DNA of 64,000 bases from Jaapia argillacea MUCL 33604 (taxonomy: Eukaryota; Basidiomycota; Agaricomycetes; Jaapiales; Jaapiaceae). The notes below the pieces were generated by a model, which was given only the letters and a program-made list of their open reading frames with translations, was not told the origin of the DNA and searched no databases. The stretch spans positions 877,412 to 941,411 of the forward strand of contig KL197712.1 of NCBI GenBank assembly GCA_000697665.1. The letters run 5' to 3'. The number at the start of each line of letters is the position of its first letter. Within the stretch, counting starts at the first letter, position 1. Made by a program: the position numbers and the translations under genes. This document shows, piece after piece, positions 1 to 11,389 of this stretch.

Positions 1-848
1 TCCTTGAAGGCGGAAAAACTGGGACTCGATGGCATAACTACAAAGGGTGTTGGAGACGAGCGCTAAACCATGGGAAAGAGTGCGCACCTATTAAACGAGG
101 TATCATGATATGGAGAGAAAACGTTTGCGTGATGGTGTACGGATAACTGAATCTTGCCGTCTTTCCAATAGGACTGCGCTGGATCTAGCCACTGAGGCAT
201 CTGGCCCACCCGCTGTAGAGCAGAGTGTTCGGTGTCGTTGTCGGTATCTGTTTCTGGGGGGACGGGAAAGTCTGCAGCGACGATGTGGAAATTGGCGGTG
301 GATGATCGAAAGTGTTGGAGGAGGGAGCGGATGGAATATCGGAGCTCATCAAAGTCGCTGTTGAAGGGTGGAGCAATGTGGGTGATGGCGTCAATCGATA
401 TGTGCGATGACAGGACTTACGCGAAATGTGCAAGGGGAGAGGTATAGTTGATTAGAGGAGGCTCCTCCCCAAGGAGACGATACTGACTAGCAGTATGTTC
501 TCGTCTCCAGAGAGGATCTGAACTATTCACCCAGGTCCAGACGACGTCCAGCGTCGTCTTTGTGCGATCCTGACAAGGTTCACCTCTCGCCACCAGCGCC
601 TCTAGACACTCTAGGGTAGGAGGAGCGAGCACTCTTTCGGACGGCGGCTCCTTTGGCGCTGGTATAGGTTTGAACACGGAGTAGTAGAACTCAGGATATA
701 GAAAATTAGATTCTGGCGCCGTCCATGAGCGGAAATCGTTGACGACGAGATACAGGCACAAGACTACAAGAAAGGTGAGGGCCATCAAACGAATGGGGAG
801 GCGTTTATGGTGTCGAACAGTGGATATTGGCAGGGGTATTGATGCCAT
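1..848 (-). CDS. Stealth-family (CR1/CR2) phosphotransferase, 3' part outside window
   Basis: This looks like a type II membrane protein of the Stealth family, whose members (GNPTAB, fungal Xpt1-like enzymes) transfer sugar-phosphate groups onto glycans in the Golgi. The start at 848 gives a short basic N-terminus and a signal anchor (LMALTFLVVLCLYLVV, about residues 22-37). The CR1 signature follows (DVVWTWVNSSDP), and after the first intron the CR2 signature (DELRYSIRSLLQHF, then SFNSYAIESQFFRL). Exons are 421-848, 88-357 and 1-37; introns 358-420 and 38-87 are GT..AG and keep phase, and the second intron restores the FNSYAIES motif. The C-terminal part (CR3/CR4) lies left of the window, so completeness is unknown. 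The family call is firm; the exact substrate is not. Confidence 0.88.
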
Positions 849-2547
849 GATTGTGAGGGGAGCAAAGAGCGTGGCAGGAGGGAGGAGGATAGATAATAAA
901 GAGTAGTCAAGAGCGCCTCTGAGTATGGCGTCCGAAAGACTGAGAACAAGGAGACGATGCCGAAATGAGGGAGGTCAAGTATGCCACCGCAGCATAATTC
1001 TCATAAAACAGACGGTTGTGGCAGGAGGAGAGTGAGTGAAGCAAGAATAGACATGAATTGAACCGGGGATGAGGAGAGATCAAACGATATCGTAACAAAC
1101 AAGTCGTAAACGTCGTGTGCGGCAGCGAATGTTCTGCGATGGCCATTAGGGCAAATCCCAAAAATATCTCTTGTTTTCGTTGCTGGTAGGCTAATCATCC
1201 ATCAAAAATAGATACGCGGGTTATAAATAGCCCCAAACTGCTCGCGTGCCGCATTTTGACATTTTGCTATCTGATTGCGAATTCCGAGATTGGACTGCGC
1301 CGGCACCGGCATGAGACCTTGCTGCGCTTGTCCTGAACGAGCGACTACAAAGCTCTAAAGATGTCGCCAGGGGCAGGGGAGATGAGACCAAAAGGAGATC
1401 CGTGACCGGCGCCCAACACATCGTAACCCTGTCCAAACCTTGTCCAAAGATGGATCGCGGATGCGGTTTGGACAAGCGCTCGCGAGACATGTCGGTTCGA
1501 CGGTGCGTTTCTCACCGGCAAGACTGTTCATCCACGGTGGAAGCCATGGTTTCGCGCCGGAAGATTAGCGACAATGATCCACGGGAAGCGTTGACTCACC
1601 ATGAACGCACGGTACAGAACGAAGCGGGCAACGATGTAGATCATACAGGGATAAACTTGACGCGACCCGGAGGGATTTCGGGTGCGCAGTCGGCAGATTT
1701 GTGCAGGCTCTGAGCGGGGGCAGAGCAGCGACGACGCGGGCGATGGTGGATTTGGAACGAGGGATTGCGACAGGTCGTGTGACGGGCGGGAGATCTGTGG
1801 GCTCGGAGGACGTGGATTGAACGAAGGGCCCGAAAGGAAAGTCAGGTGTACATGAATGAGGCGATAAGTTGACAGGGAGCACACGACCAGTTAATTCGGT
1901 GAGGCAGTGGACGGGACGACGACCCGAGGTTCAGAGAACTCGAGCAACTAGAGACCAGATTTCGCGATAGAATCATAGAAGAGGGCCGAGTCTATATGAC
2001 GTGAGGTGACGGTAATCGATTAAAAATTAAAGCAGAGCAGGAAGAGAGTCTGGTTAACTTGCGGATGGGATGGATGGACGAGGGGGATGATGGAGGTAGA
2101 AAGCAAAGGGCAAATTACTTGGCATTCGCATTCACAGTCCTTTTGGACACCAAAGGGCTTGGCATCTTGGCATGGGCACGTGATGACTTGTGAGGTACAC
2201 AATGATCGTGGGGGTACTGGTAACTTGTCTAGCAACTTATCGAGGGAGTTACAGCGGAGAAGGGAACCGGGCAGGGCAATCACCCCTCCAAGGGAATGTG
2301 GGGCAGGAGATGGGGAACCCGGGAAAGGCAGTCGATTGTATGCATTGGCCACGATCGGTGGGTTCCTTGGCAAGAAGATACTACGGCTCTAGGGCTTTGT
2401 ACAAACGAGAGTTTAAATTGACAATTATATTGACGGTTGCATCGACAGTTACATTTCAGTGTTAATTCCCAGCGTTATTCCAGTGTTTATGCGAGTGTTC
2501 CGATCGAATCACGCCAAGTACGAGGAGGCACGTGACAGGCAGTAGGG
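849..2547. other. intergenic, no gene recognised
   Basis: This stretch is the 5' side of the Stealth gene and the 3' side of ETR1. Open frames here are short, overlap on both strands and resemble no family I know. A TATAAATAG string sits near 1223. The part next to ETR1 (about 2400-2500) is AT-rich and may be 3' UTR. No tRNA or repeat was seen. Confidence 0.5.
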
Positions 2548-3975
2548 TTAGGAGTCGACGGTGTCAAACTTGAACAAGATCTTCTTGCCATAGTGCCCCT
2601 TTTCGATCCTATCCATCACACCCTGCACCAGCTGTGTTGCCTCCCCATCACTCAGCCCCCCTCCAATCCTCACAATCTCATGCTCAGGTTCACGCAGCTA
2701 TTCCCTCATCAGTTCACCCCTCTCCACAAATATCAACCAGAACACTCACCTTGCGCAACCCAATCAATCCAACCAGCTCCCTCATCAACTCCTCCCTTTC
2801 CGTCCTCCCCCGTTCCATATACCATCTCTGTTGCCAATACCCCTTGCAGCTCAGATTCTTGAATATAAACAGCGACGTCGGAAGTGATAACGGCTGTTTA
2901 GACATGGCTCCATACGACACGATCGTCGCATTCGCTCCTAGCAGTCGTGCCAGTGACGTCGTCGTCGACCCCGATACACAGTTGAGTAACAGACGAATAC
3001 CCCCAGCCGAAGACGTCAGCGACTTGATGTGCGAAATCGTATCTTTCGAATGCAGAGACTCGTACGTAAAGATTTGGTCAGCACCAAGCCCATGTAGTTG
3101 GATTCGTAGTTCATCCATGTTATCCCTGCAATCTCGTTAGACACTCTCGCACGACATGATAAGAAGTTCCTCACCGATCCCGAACAAAATTGATCGTCCT
3201 CAACCCTCTGTGAGCCGCAATCTGAATCACCGCTTGTCCCACCTACCAATACCATCAGCAATCCTCATGTCAGATACGGGCATGACACCCACAGCACTAT
3301 TCGCTCCATTCTGCAACACCCAATCTCCCGCTTTCAAATCAACAAACTCTTTAAGCATGTTGTATGCCGTGGGCGGGTTCACCTACCCATCCCACATTAG
3401 TACCCAATAACTCCAACATCAACGGTACTCACAGTCAAAGTAGCGCCCTGCACCTCTCCAATCCTACCTCCACCCTCCATATCCGGTATCCTAACAACAT
3501 CCGATCCATTAACACACCTCTCACTAGCCCAAGTCCCACTCTGCGCCTTGGCAAACACAACCCAATCACCTTCCTTCAATCCGTCCACTCCATTCCCAAC
3601 TCTTTGCACAACACCCAACCCTTCATTCCCTCCCACGAACACACTTTCTGTGCTCCCCACTAGGCTCTCCAAACTAGGTCGGACTGGATATACACCCTCG
3701 ATCACGTTCACATCGCTGGGATTAACAGGCGCGCATAATAATCGCACATTCACATGGCCTTGTGGTGGGGGGCCGAGAGAAGGGTAGGTCCGAGCGGATA
3801 AGACTTCGGAGGGATTGCCCGTGGAGGTGTAGACGATGGCGCGGTTCGCGAGTCGGGGGAGTGAAGTTGAGAACGTCCGCGGGTTATGGTAAAGGGATCC
3901 GATGTGTGCTCTATTGAGGGTTTTTAGAGAGGAACGGAAGATCTGAGAGGGTATCCGTCTCGCCATCGAGGTCAT
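2548..3975 (-). CDS. ETR1: mitochondrial trans-2-enoyl-ACP/CoA reductase
   Basis: Predicted 408-aa NADPH-dependent 2-enoyl thioester reductase of the MDR superfamily, the last reductive step of mitochondrial type II fatty acid synthesis (lipoate precursor supply). Exons are 3433-3975, 3293-3382, 3175-3242, 2750-3125 and 2548-2697, all introns about 50 nt and in phase. The start at 3975 (MTSMARRIPSQIF) gives a basic, Ser-rich mitochondrial presequence; an in-frame ATG at 4086 would add a tail unlike a presequence. Family motifs are CAPVNPSDVNVIEG, GNEGLGVVQRVG, WVLQNGANSAVGQAVIQIA (nucleotide-binding region) and LLNCVSG; the C-terminus ends with EKGHYGKKILFKF. Length fits fungal Etr1 and human MECR. 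It is divergent from the unknown gene at 4499. Confidence 0.95.
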
Positions 3976-4498
3976 CGCGGCGGGGAGGTGCTTTCGGGAT
4001 CTTCCGACTTCAGTCCAATGTCCAGCACACGCATCCTGAGCTTGATCATGGCATTGCCGGGATGCCCCAACACCCCTCTGCGACAATTCCAGTCCTTCCA
4101 GACCAATCCTTCCAGTATATCGCGGTTGACTCGCTTCTCATCGCTCGCCAAATCGTTACCGCAACATCGTACTCCAAGGTTATTTAACTAGTAGTTCAAC
4201 ACCGCACAGGGACCGCTACTCCAACAATCATGGACTCTGCTGGTGTCAGACGAGGCTATGACTTACTTCCAAAGGGGATGCTCATCGCCGAAACCTAGAA
4301 GAAACTTCTGTCAACAAGAGAACGTCAACATCCGGTGCAAGCACCCCATGGCTCGGACCTATCCTTACACCGAGTTCCACCCCTACCGTTTTGGGATCAC
4401 AGGTACCCTCACGCAACTTACTATCCCCCGACTCCAGAATCCATATAACCCACCTCTCTAGTGAACCCCAGTCCTTATCACTCTCCACTCCATCGACA
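3976..4498. promoter_or_regulatory. divergent intergenic promoter, ETR1 / 185-aa gene
   Basis: This 523-nt gap separates two start codons facing away from each other, so it must hold both 5' UTRs and promoters. No TATA box or known operator stands out. Confidence 0.5.
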
Positions 4499-5180
4499 AT
4501 GTCAGACCTAGGACCCGACGCTGCCATCCACAACCGCCTCCAAGAACTCCTCTCCTCCCAGATCAACGGCGAAGCTGTCCTCTTTGCCTTGCTTCGCAAA
4601 CTATTGGGCGCAACATTCGAGAACGTCGATGCAGTTGCCAACTTCAACTCCATGACCATCCAAATCCAACCCGACAAGTCATTTGGGAAAGAGTTTGATG
4701 GGAGCATACAGGCTACCCCTCCAGGTGCGCAATCATTCACGACCTTGATACAAATGCACAATCCTCACATGCATGTTACGCCCATAGGAATCAGCACTGG
4801 GAGACTCTTCTCTCGTGTTCCCCTCAAAGGGGCCTACACGATTGCAGCTGCTTTTACCCAGGGTGGCACAGCAGTAGTATTCGACAAGTTCTTCATGAAG
4901 CCCGGGAGGCTCGATGAAGGGGAAGAGGTCGACAACCAGGATCTTCGTGCAAGTCTCCTCAATGATGCCGTGGTGAGTATTCGTCCCCTATAAACGCCAT
5001 CCTCGGAGCTCAACTCTTCCTCCTGGTCTCTTCATTAGTTCTGCGGTGAGCACGACTTTCCCATTGTACTTGTCGCCATCTTGACTGACACCAATCTCCT
5101 TAGGCAGCGGGTTCGTCTCTCAAATCGAGCCTGCCTTGGGTGTGGGAGTTTGGAAAGTCCTCCCCCCATCTGGAGCCTGA
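4499..5180 (+). CDS. unknown 185-aa protein with a 7-nt exon
   Basis: I do not recognise this protein. It is soluble, without signal peptide or membrane span, with an N-terminal amphipathic stretch (HNRLQELLSSQI) followed by an alternating hydrophobic pattern suggestive of beta strands. The start MSDLGPDAAIHN at 4499 is preferred over an in-frame ATG at 4391 because the extra 36 residues look non-coding. Exon 1 is 4499-4972; exon 2 is only 7 nt (5039-5045), and exon 3 is 5104-5180. With the tiny exon the frame reads on as FCGSGFVSQIEPALG to a stop; without it the phase fails. All four splice sites are GT/AG. Gene reality is likely because the phases agree; function is open. Confidence 0.7.
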
Positions 5181-7678
5181 GTCCGCATAGCATCCATTGT
5201 AGCTGTGTCTTTATGGATTTTTTCTCTCTTCGAGGGGTTTGTTTTGATAGGTCGCTTCCCTGCGTAACGAAGTCGTTGGTCCACCCATCTTTCCGCCAGA
5301 TGAAGCCGAGTGGCTCGTTTCAAAACTAAATTGGGTTCGTGGGTATTTGTGTCTGAATGGTATGATGTGCAAGAAGTAGGAGTGCGATTCCTTCCAACGG
5401 CGTCCTCTAGTTTCATAAACTGACTTGTATCGATCCGTGCGCCACCTCGATATGCGCCACGGACTCTACGTCGAGCATATTGAGAGCCTTGCGTGTAGCA
5501 GCCATGAAGCCAAGCACTGCTGTCTGCATGGTGTGCACACCAAGGTGCGAGATAAATTCTTGACCGGGATATAGTGCCTTCGCTTTGTACTCGGACAATG
5601 GCAATAAATCAACTTCTTCTGGGACAAAGTAGAACCACGTCACCTCCTCGCTTTCCATCGCCTTTTTTCGCAACGTTGGTTATGATGGGGTACCACAGTT
5701 GCATTCTCTGACCAACGACTTGTGGGCAAAGTCAATCCCGGGATGAATATTGCACTATGTACCATAGTAATTATGTGACAACTAGTCATTGGCTACATTG
5801 TCCAGGGTGGATGACAATGTGTAACAACTGAGGCGCTTTCATCCGACGACCAAGTCCGTCACAAAGTCGACACGCAAAGCCACGAGAGTACAACTACTGC
5901 ACACATCAAAAGTACTACACAACATACACGACAACATCGTCAGACGCTTACCCATCAATGTTCGACTGAGCAAAAACCGAACCAAACAATCCAATATAAT
6001 GCATAAAGAACGAGTTACAATCACGCACCGTCAAGTGCATTTAGTTTCAGTGCAAGGCACCTACTCATCCCCCTCGCCACGAAGAGGCATGCGTCATGAG
6101 GGGGAAAGGGGCCCCACGCAAGTAGGGCGGTAGAAAGAAAACAGCTCATCCAACGCTGGCACCAAAAGAGACAAAGGAACTCACCAGGAAAGAGCAGCGA
6201 CAAGTGTGGGCCTGGCAAACTCGGGCAGAAAGGTCGACAGTAAGTGAACACGACAATACACACACCCAAAGGGCAACCGCACACCAAACCGGAAAGAGAG
6301 AAAAAGGAGGAAATGGAGTGAGGTACGGTTATGAAATGATTATGAGCCAGGTGGAGAAGCGAGTGAGCAGGAGCACAAGGAAAAACACCAACCGCAGACT
6401 TTGCCACGGCGGTCCTTGGCCCAAACGAGCGGGTCGCTCTGTCCGGCTCAGAGTCCAACCTCCGGTCAGATCCTCATCTTCGCCCATCATCCAGAGACGC
6501 GGATCCTACGCCGCCAGGTCACTTTGGACCAAAACCTAGCTCGGAATTAAAAAACAAAATGGTGGTCGCCCTGCGGGACGTGTGAAAAAGGTCCCTCGCC
6601 AACTACAACAGGGACGCGACTCTTATGTGGCATGGCATGGGTGTACATGCACGGAACCACCGCACCTGGCTCGGACACGAGGGGCGGACGGTCGACACTG
6701 CGGGAGCTGAGTACTCCTCAGGACTCCCTTTCCTCCTCGGGTGGTAGCAGGTCGCGACACTTAAGCCGCTCAGCCCATAAAGAAGGGCCGGACCCTACTC
6801 GTGTCATGGGGGGAGAGAAATGAAAGAAATGAAACGGCCGACAAACCTATGAGACTCTTGAGCGCACGAGGAGGGCGAGGTCTTGAGGAGAGAGAAAGGT
6901 AGGAAGCAGAGGGGGAAAGAAAGCAGGATGTTGAACATAGGTGAAAGGCAAGGGTTTAAGTATCCCCCCAGCGCGATTGAAAGTCCGCTCGAGCCAAGGT
7001 CAGCCACCAGTAAATGCGTGATAAATAAATATACGGGCTCGTCGGGGATGTGAAAGGCGAGGATCGACGGAGGCTTCTGTGTCTTCTTCGAAGAGGATCT
7101 CCCATTGAGGAAATCGACTTTCCGCGTTTGGGAATATTTGAAGGCACAAACATATGATGACCATAGACTTTTGAGGATCCGTGGACTTCTGAGGATCTTC
7201 GTATGTTCCAGGCGTCCAAGAATATTGTCAGAGACCCCTATCTCCCAATCCAAGTCCGCCGACATCGCGGGACGGCAAGGATGACCTTGTTGGCTATTTG
7301 CGAGGATTGGATCCTTGGATGCCGATTGGGATGTGGTTGTGAGCGATGTAGTGGGGGTGACCATCGATGTGTGTGGTAATAAATGCTTCGAGAAAGTGTG
7401 TTGAACCACGGGAAGCTCCAGGGTCCAAGACGTGAAGAATAAACAGGCGGAGAGGCAACACATTATGCGCTACTCGATCTCGACGAGCTATACTGCAAAG
7501 CTCACAACAAATAATCCCAAAGGGACATCCTGAATAACAACAATAGTCGAACAATCAGCTCAAAGCATTTTCAAAGCAGTAGCGACATAACAATAACAAG
7601 TGGAGTGCTCCATCGTCTCCTCCTCTCCCGGTCGAGGACCAAGTATGAGATTTTTTAACATTCCCAACCCAACCCCCC
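5181..7678. other. gene-poor interval
   Basis: About 2.5 kb lie between the 185-aa gene and the 3' end of the RCC1 gene. Frames at 6021-6458 and 6804-7463 (minus) are long but have no family features and overlap equally long frames on the other strand. The only fragment with protein-like composition is at 5413-5673. Long UTRs or a non-coding RNA are possible; nothing in the sequence proves either. Confidence 0.45.
5413..5673 (-). CDS. possible small gene or gene remnant, unknown
   Basis: An 86-codon frame with protein-like composition (EEVTWFYFVPEEVDLLPL, then YPGQEFISHLGVHTMQTAVL). It resembles the C-terminal end of a larger protein, but no upstream exon with convincing splice sites was found within a few hundred bases, so it may be a remnant. 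I do not recognise the family. Confidence 0.3.
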   Translation of the reverse strand: MRKKAMESEEVTWFYFVPEEVDLLPLSEYKAKALYPGQEFISHLGVHTMQTAVLGFMAATRKALNMLDVESVAHIEVAHGSIQVSL

Positions 7679-9420
7679 TTATTCAGCATCCCGCTTCCGC
7701 AAAAGCGCCAGACAATGCTGCCCACCACAAGCAACTCCAACTCCAGCCCACTTTCCTTCCTTCCTCACAATCACTTTCGGCTCCCAAAGCTCCATCGAAT
7801 CCTCTTCACCAATACCTAACTCGCCCTGACTCTGTGCACCCCACGAGTAGATGACACCATTCGACGAGAGAGCAAGATTGTTTCTCTGCCCTGCCGAGAC
7901 TTGAACGATGGGATCTTGTTCCGGAGGAGTGGGGAAGGTGAGCTGAGTAGGGATTGTTAAGAACTTGCGAGTGGCTGCTCCTGCGTCGTCCTCTGAATCG
8001 GGGTCAGGGACAAGAGCAGGATGAGAGGGCGATAAACCTAGAGCTCCGTCGTCCACTCTCCCACAGGCAAACACTTTCCCATCAGACGTTAAGAACAACG
8101 TATGGTGATCACCACCCACAATGCTCGTCACAATCGCTCCCCCCAACTCCTCTTTACTCAAGCCCACAACTTTTTGGGGCGCCCATACTTCTTTGTCCCT
8201 CTCGCCAATACCAATCTGACCACTGATATTCATTCCCCAACCCCATACGTTGCCCTCCTCGTCCACAGCAAATGATGCATTCGATCCGGCTCCGATGGCC
8301 ACAGCACGACGCGAGCGTCGAGTACCCAAGACAACTTTCTCGGGAACCGTTCCCCGGATTTTCCGCCGTTCGACGACTTTCCGGCCCAGTTGACCTTCTT
8401 CACCCACGCCTAAGGTGTAGATAGTCCCGAGGGAGGTGAGAAGGATGAGATGGTTGTCGCCAGCTGCTACTGAGACGAGTTTCTCAGAAAGGGTGGATGG
8501 TGTTTCGAAAAGAGGCAGAGGGATGGGGAGGAATTGATGTTTGGCGTCAGACGAAAATCCAAGTAACCCACTGCCTTGCTACATGTACCAATCAAAGTAT
8601 TCTGAATGTAAGGAGGGGGATAAAAAGGTTGGGTCAAAAAGGACGCACCCGAAAGGACCCCCATACTCGCAGCTGCCCATCTGTACTGATGGCCGCAGAG
8701 ACACAACCGCCTGCTGCTATTTGGACAGCACGAAACTTCTCGTCCACGAGTGACTGAAGGCGATGAGGCGTCACTTCCAGTGCCTCCGATTTCAATGAAG
8801 ATCCAGGATTGCTGGGGTCGGGAACACCGCCGGTGATACGTCCTAGGGCAGCATCGTCATTTACGCCACATGACCAGACCTGAAGGACAGCAAGGAAATG
8901 TATCAGGATGACAACAATAGCAGCCGAGGATGGTATGATAGGTACTCACAGCACCACTCTCATCAATAAATAGCGTGTGCACACCCCCTGCAACCACAGA
9001 TTCCAGACCCTTCCCCACTCCGCCAAACGCGTCTTTCTCGACCATTCCTTCCACCCAGAGATTCTTCTTCGGCATATAGAAAGTTTTAGTATCGGGACCA
9101 ATTCCTAGCTGGCCAAAATCGCCACACCCCCAACCAAATAGGATACAAGGTGAAGTGGACGGTGGTGGGGGGGTAGGAATGTCATTAAAAGGAGTTGGCA
9201 GGGTTTTCGCTTTCTTTGAGGGGGGTGGAGGTACAACCCGAGGGGCAGAAGACTTGCCCTTGGTGGCTCTTTTGGTGGATCGAGTAGCAGGTTCAGGCTG
9301 TGTGTCTGGACGCGACCGTTTGCGTGAAGGACCTGGAGTGTTTGCGGCATCTCTGTCTATGAGGACCTTGGATGTCTTCGAGCGCGTCGAGCGAGTCGTT
9401 TCTGCAGTTGTTGCCGGCAT
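7679..9420 (-). CDS. RCC1-repeat Ran guanine nucleotide exchange factor (Pim1/RCC1-like)
   Basis: Predicted 533-aa nuclear protein that charges Ran with GTP on chromatin, so driving nucleocytoplasmic transport and spindle assembly. Exons are 8950-9420, 8649-8879 and 7679-8578, with two 70-nt introns in phase 0. The first 90 residues are a basic Thr/Ser/Pro-rich tail with clusters such as SRKRSRP and KKAKT, as expected for nuclear import and DNA binding. RCC1 blades follow: FGWGCGDFGQLGIG, LRVWGSFRQGSGLLGF, YTLGVGEEGQLGRK, VWGWGMNISGQIGIG, VFACGRVDDGALGL and YSWGAQSQGELGIG. Length and order match fungal Pim1/Prp20/Srm1 rather than larger RCC1-repeat proteins. Confidence 0.92.
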
Positions 9421-9708
9421 CGAGGTTACACCAGCTTAGACGTGTCCGTGGCGTCCACAGGCTACAGAACGTTGATTTTCCGCTTCGGTGCACCCACAAT
9501 GCCAAAGTCACCTTCACATTGTCTGGTTAGGGTTTGTCGCAATAAATTCGAATTTATTTTACATTTGCAGTCCTGGACAGTAGCTAAATAAATAATATCG
9601 ATTCACAGAGCCCTACCGTCAGGCAGGGGTCAAAGTTCCACAGGTTCGGAAAGGTGACTTTAAAATCGCGGTCTCGAGCCAGGGTCACTCTTCTGTGCCA
9701 ACATTTGG

Positions 9709-10393
9709 TTATGAGCTCACATCCACCAACATATGCCAAAGGTCCACCACCTCATGTTCAACATCGACACCATCCAACGAGGATCGCTCGAATCCTGCGT
9801 AACAATAAAAGTATGAGGCCCACGCGAAGAGTAACGAGCGGAACATGTCTTTATTCTTCAGCAACGTCCGAAGGATGGTGATCAATAGGAGGCGAGCGGA
9901 CGGACAGTATATATTGTCAACCAGACGTATAATGTCGGGATTGTCGAGGGATGGGTCGGGGCCAAGACCGACAAAAGACGTTGGAAGGATGAGGAGCTCG
10001 TGTTCGCGGTAGCCCCCAGGAAGCGACTCTGGATATAAGAATCGGCGACAAGCGGCGTCGACAGGCTCCCACCCAAGCGCTGGATAGCTGTGGCGCATGG
10101 GTAAAGGACCAGTCGAGACGGTCCACCCACTAGCCTTCAAGGCGGTAGCGGCATCGTCTAGCTTGTCGTCTGCAACTAGCATATCGTCTCGCTAAAGGGC
10201 GTATGAGCATGGGGGCTTCAGTGCGAGTGACATTGGAAACAGGACTTACCAAAGCGGCGGTTGGTATATCGTATCGCCTCATCGTGTATTCACCCCAAAT
10301 GATGACGGGTACTTGAACATCCTGGAGGACCTTGCTAACAATCTCGATGTCGTCCAGATCCCCATCCAGTTTCAAAGGCGTCGTACGAGGCAT
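9709..10393 (-). CDS. nucleotidyltransferase-like protein, paralogue A
   Basis: Predicted 208-aa protein, exons 10250-10393 and 9709-10191. It pairs with the gene just upstream at 10573-11236: the second exons are the same length (483 nt) and the intron position is identical. The N-terminus (VPVIIWGEYTMRRYDIP, then RDDMLVADDKLDDAATAL) resembles the core of minimal nucleotidyltransferases used for aminoglycoside- or toxin-type substrates, where an Asp-x-Asp pair binds metal; here DD of RDDM would be that pair. This is inference from pattern only. The C-terminal half (LLILPTSFVGLGPDPSL, YFYCYAGF) is shared with the paralogue. Start 10393 chosen because it aligns with the start of paralogue B. 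Confidence 0.72.
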
Positions 10394-10572
10394 AAAAGAA
10401 CGGTTTGGTGAGAGCGCCACGTCAAGTTGAGATCTCAAGCTTGTGCTTAAGTTCACGGCGTCTATCGGTAATTCAAAATCTCCAACCCCGCCACCTCAAA
10501 AGGAACCTGGTGGCGCTTCAGTCCATAGAACGCTCTTGCTCCGCAAAAGGTGTAACCAGTCACCTTGATTAA

Positions 10573-11236
10573 TTATGAGCTCTCATCCACCAACCTATAC
10601 CAACTGTCCACCACCTCCTGTTCAGCACCGACATCATCCAACGAGGACCGCTGGAATCCTGCGTAACAATAAAAGTATGACGCCCAAGATATGAGTCTCC
10701 CACGGAGATGTTTTTCGCTCTTGAGTGCCGTCCGAAGGAAGGTGATCAATAGAAGGGGGCCAGAGGGACAGTATATATTGTCTTCCAGATGTGAAAAGTC
10801 GGGGGACTCGAGGGTTGGGTTGGGACCGAGACCGACGAACGAGGTTGGAAGGATGAGCAGCTCACGGTCGCGTGGCGGCCCAGGAAGCGACTTGGGGTAG
10901 AAGAATCGGCGGGAAGCGACGTCCACAGGGTCCCATCCACGTCTGGGAAGGCCATAGCTCAAGGGTAAAGGACCAGTCGAGACGGTCCAACCATGGGATT
11001 CCAACGCAGCAGCGGCACCGTCAAGCTTGTCACCGGCAACGAGGATATCATCTCGCTGCCGTGCCTTTATGAGCTTGGCAGGCTTCATTGTGAGAAACAT
11101 TGGAAACAGGACTTACCAACACGGAGGTAGGTATGTTGTATTGCCTCATCGCGTACTCCCCCCAAGTTATGACGGGTGTCTGAACGTCCCGGAGGATTTT
11201 GCTAACAATCTTGACGTCCTCCAGAGTCAAAGTCAT
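10573..11236 (-). CDS. nucleotidyltransferase-like protein, paralogue B
   Basis: Predicted 200-aa tandem paralogue of the gene at 9709-10393, exons 11117-11236 and 10573-11055. Conserved blocks are IVSKILRDVQTPVITWGEYAM, RDDILVAGDKLDGAAAALES and SFVGLGPNPTLESPDF. The intron splits the same codon position as in paralogue A. The two proteins differ at many positions across their length, so the duplication is not recent, and both frames are intact, which suggests both are maintained. Function as for paralogue A: a nucleotidyltransferase fold is a guess; no experimental family is known to me. Confidence 0.7.
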
Positions 11237-11389
11237 GAATACGAAAGAAATTTTGTGAGCGACACTCGCTCTCGACGTTCTATTGAACGCATGGTGTGTA
11301 ACGCGTAACGGGTGACCGGTGACTGGCCCCTGAGTGAGATCGTAATTGATGCATGGAACACATCCAATACACGACAACAATGGCAGGAA

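Noticed and set aside
6021-6458. 145-codon minus-strand frame in the gene-poor interval
   Set aside because: Composition is Cys/Phe/Leu/Pro-rich and unlike any domain; the opposite strand is equally open, which fits base composition rather than coding.
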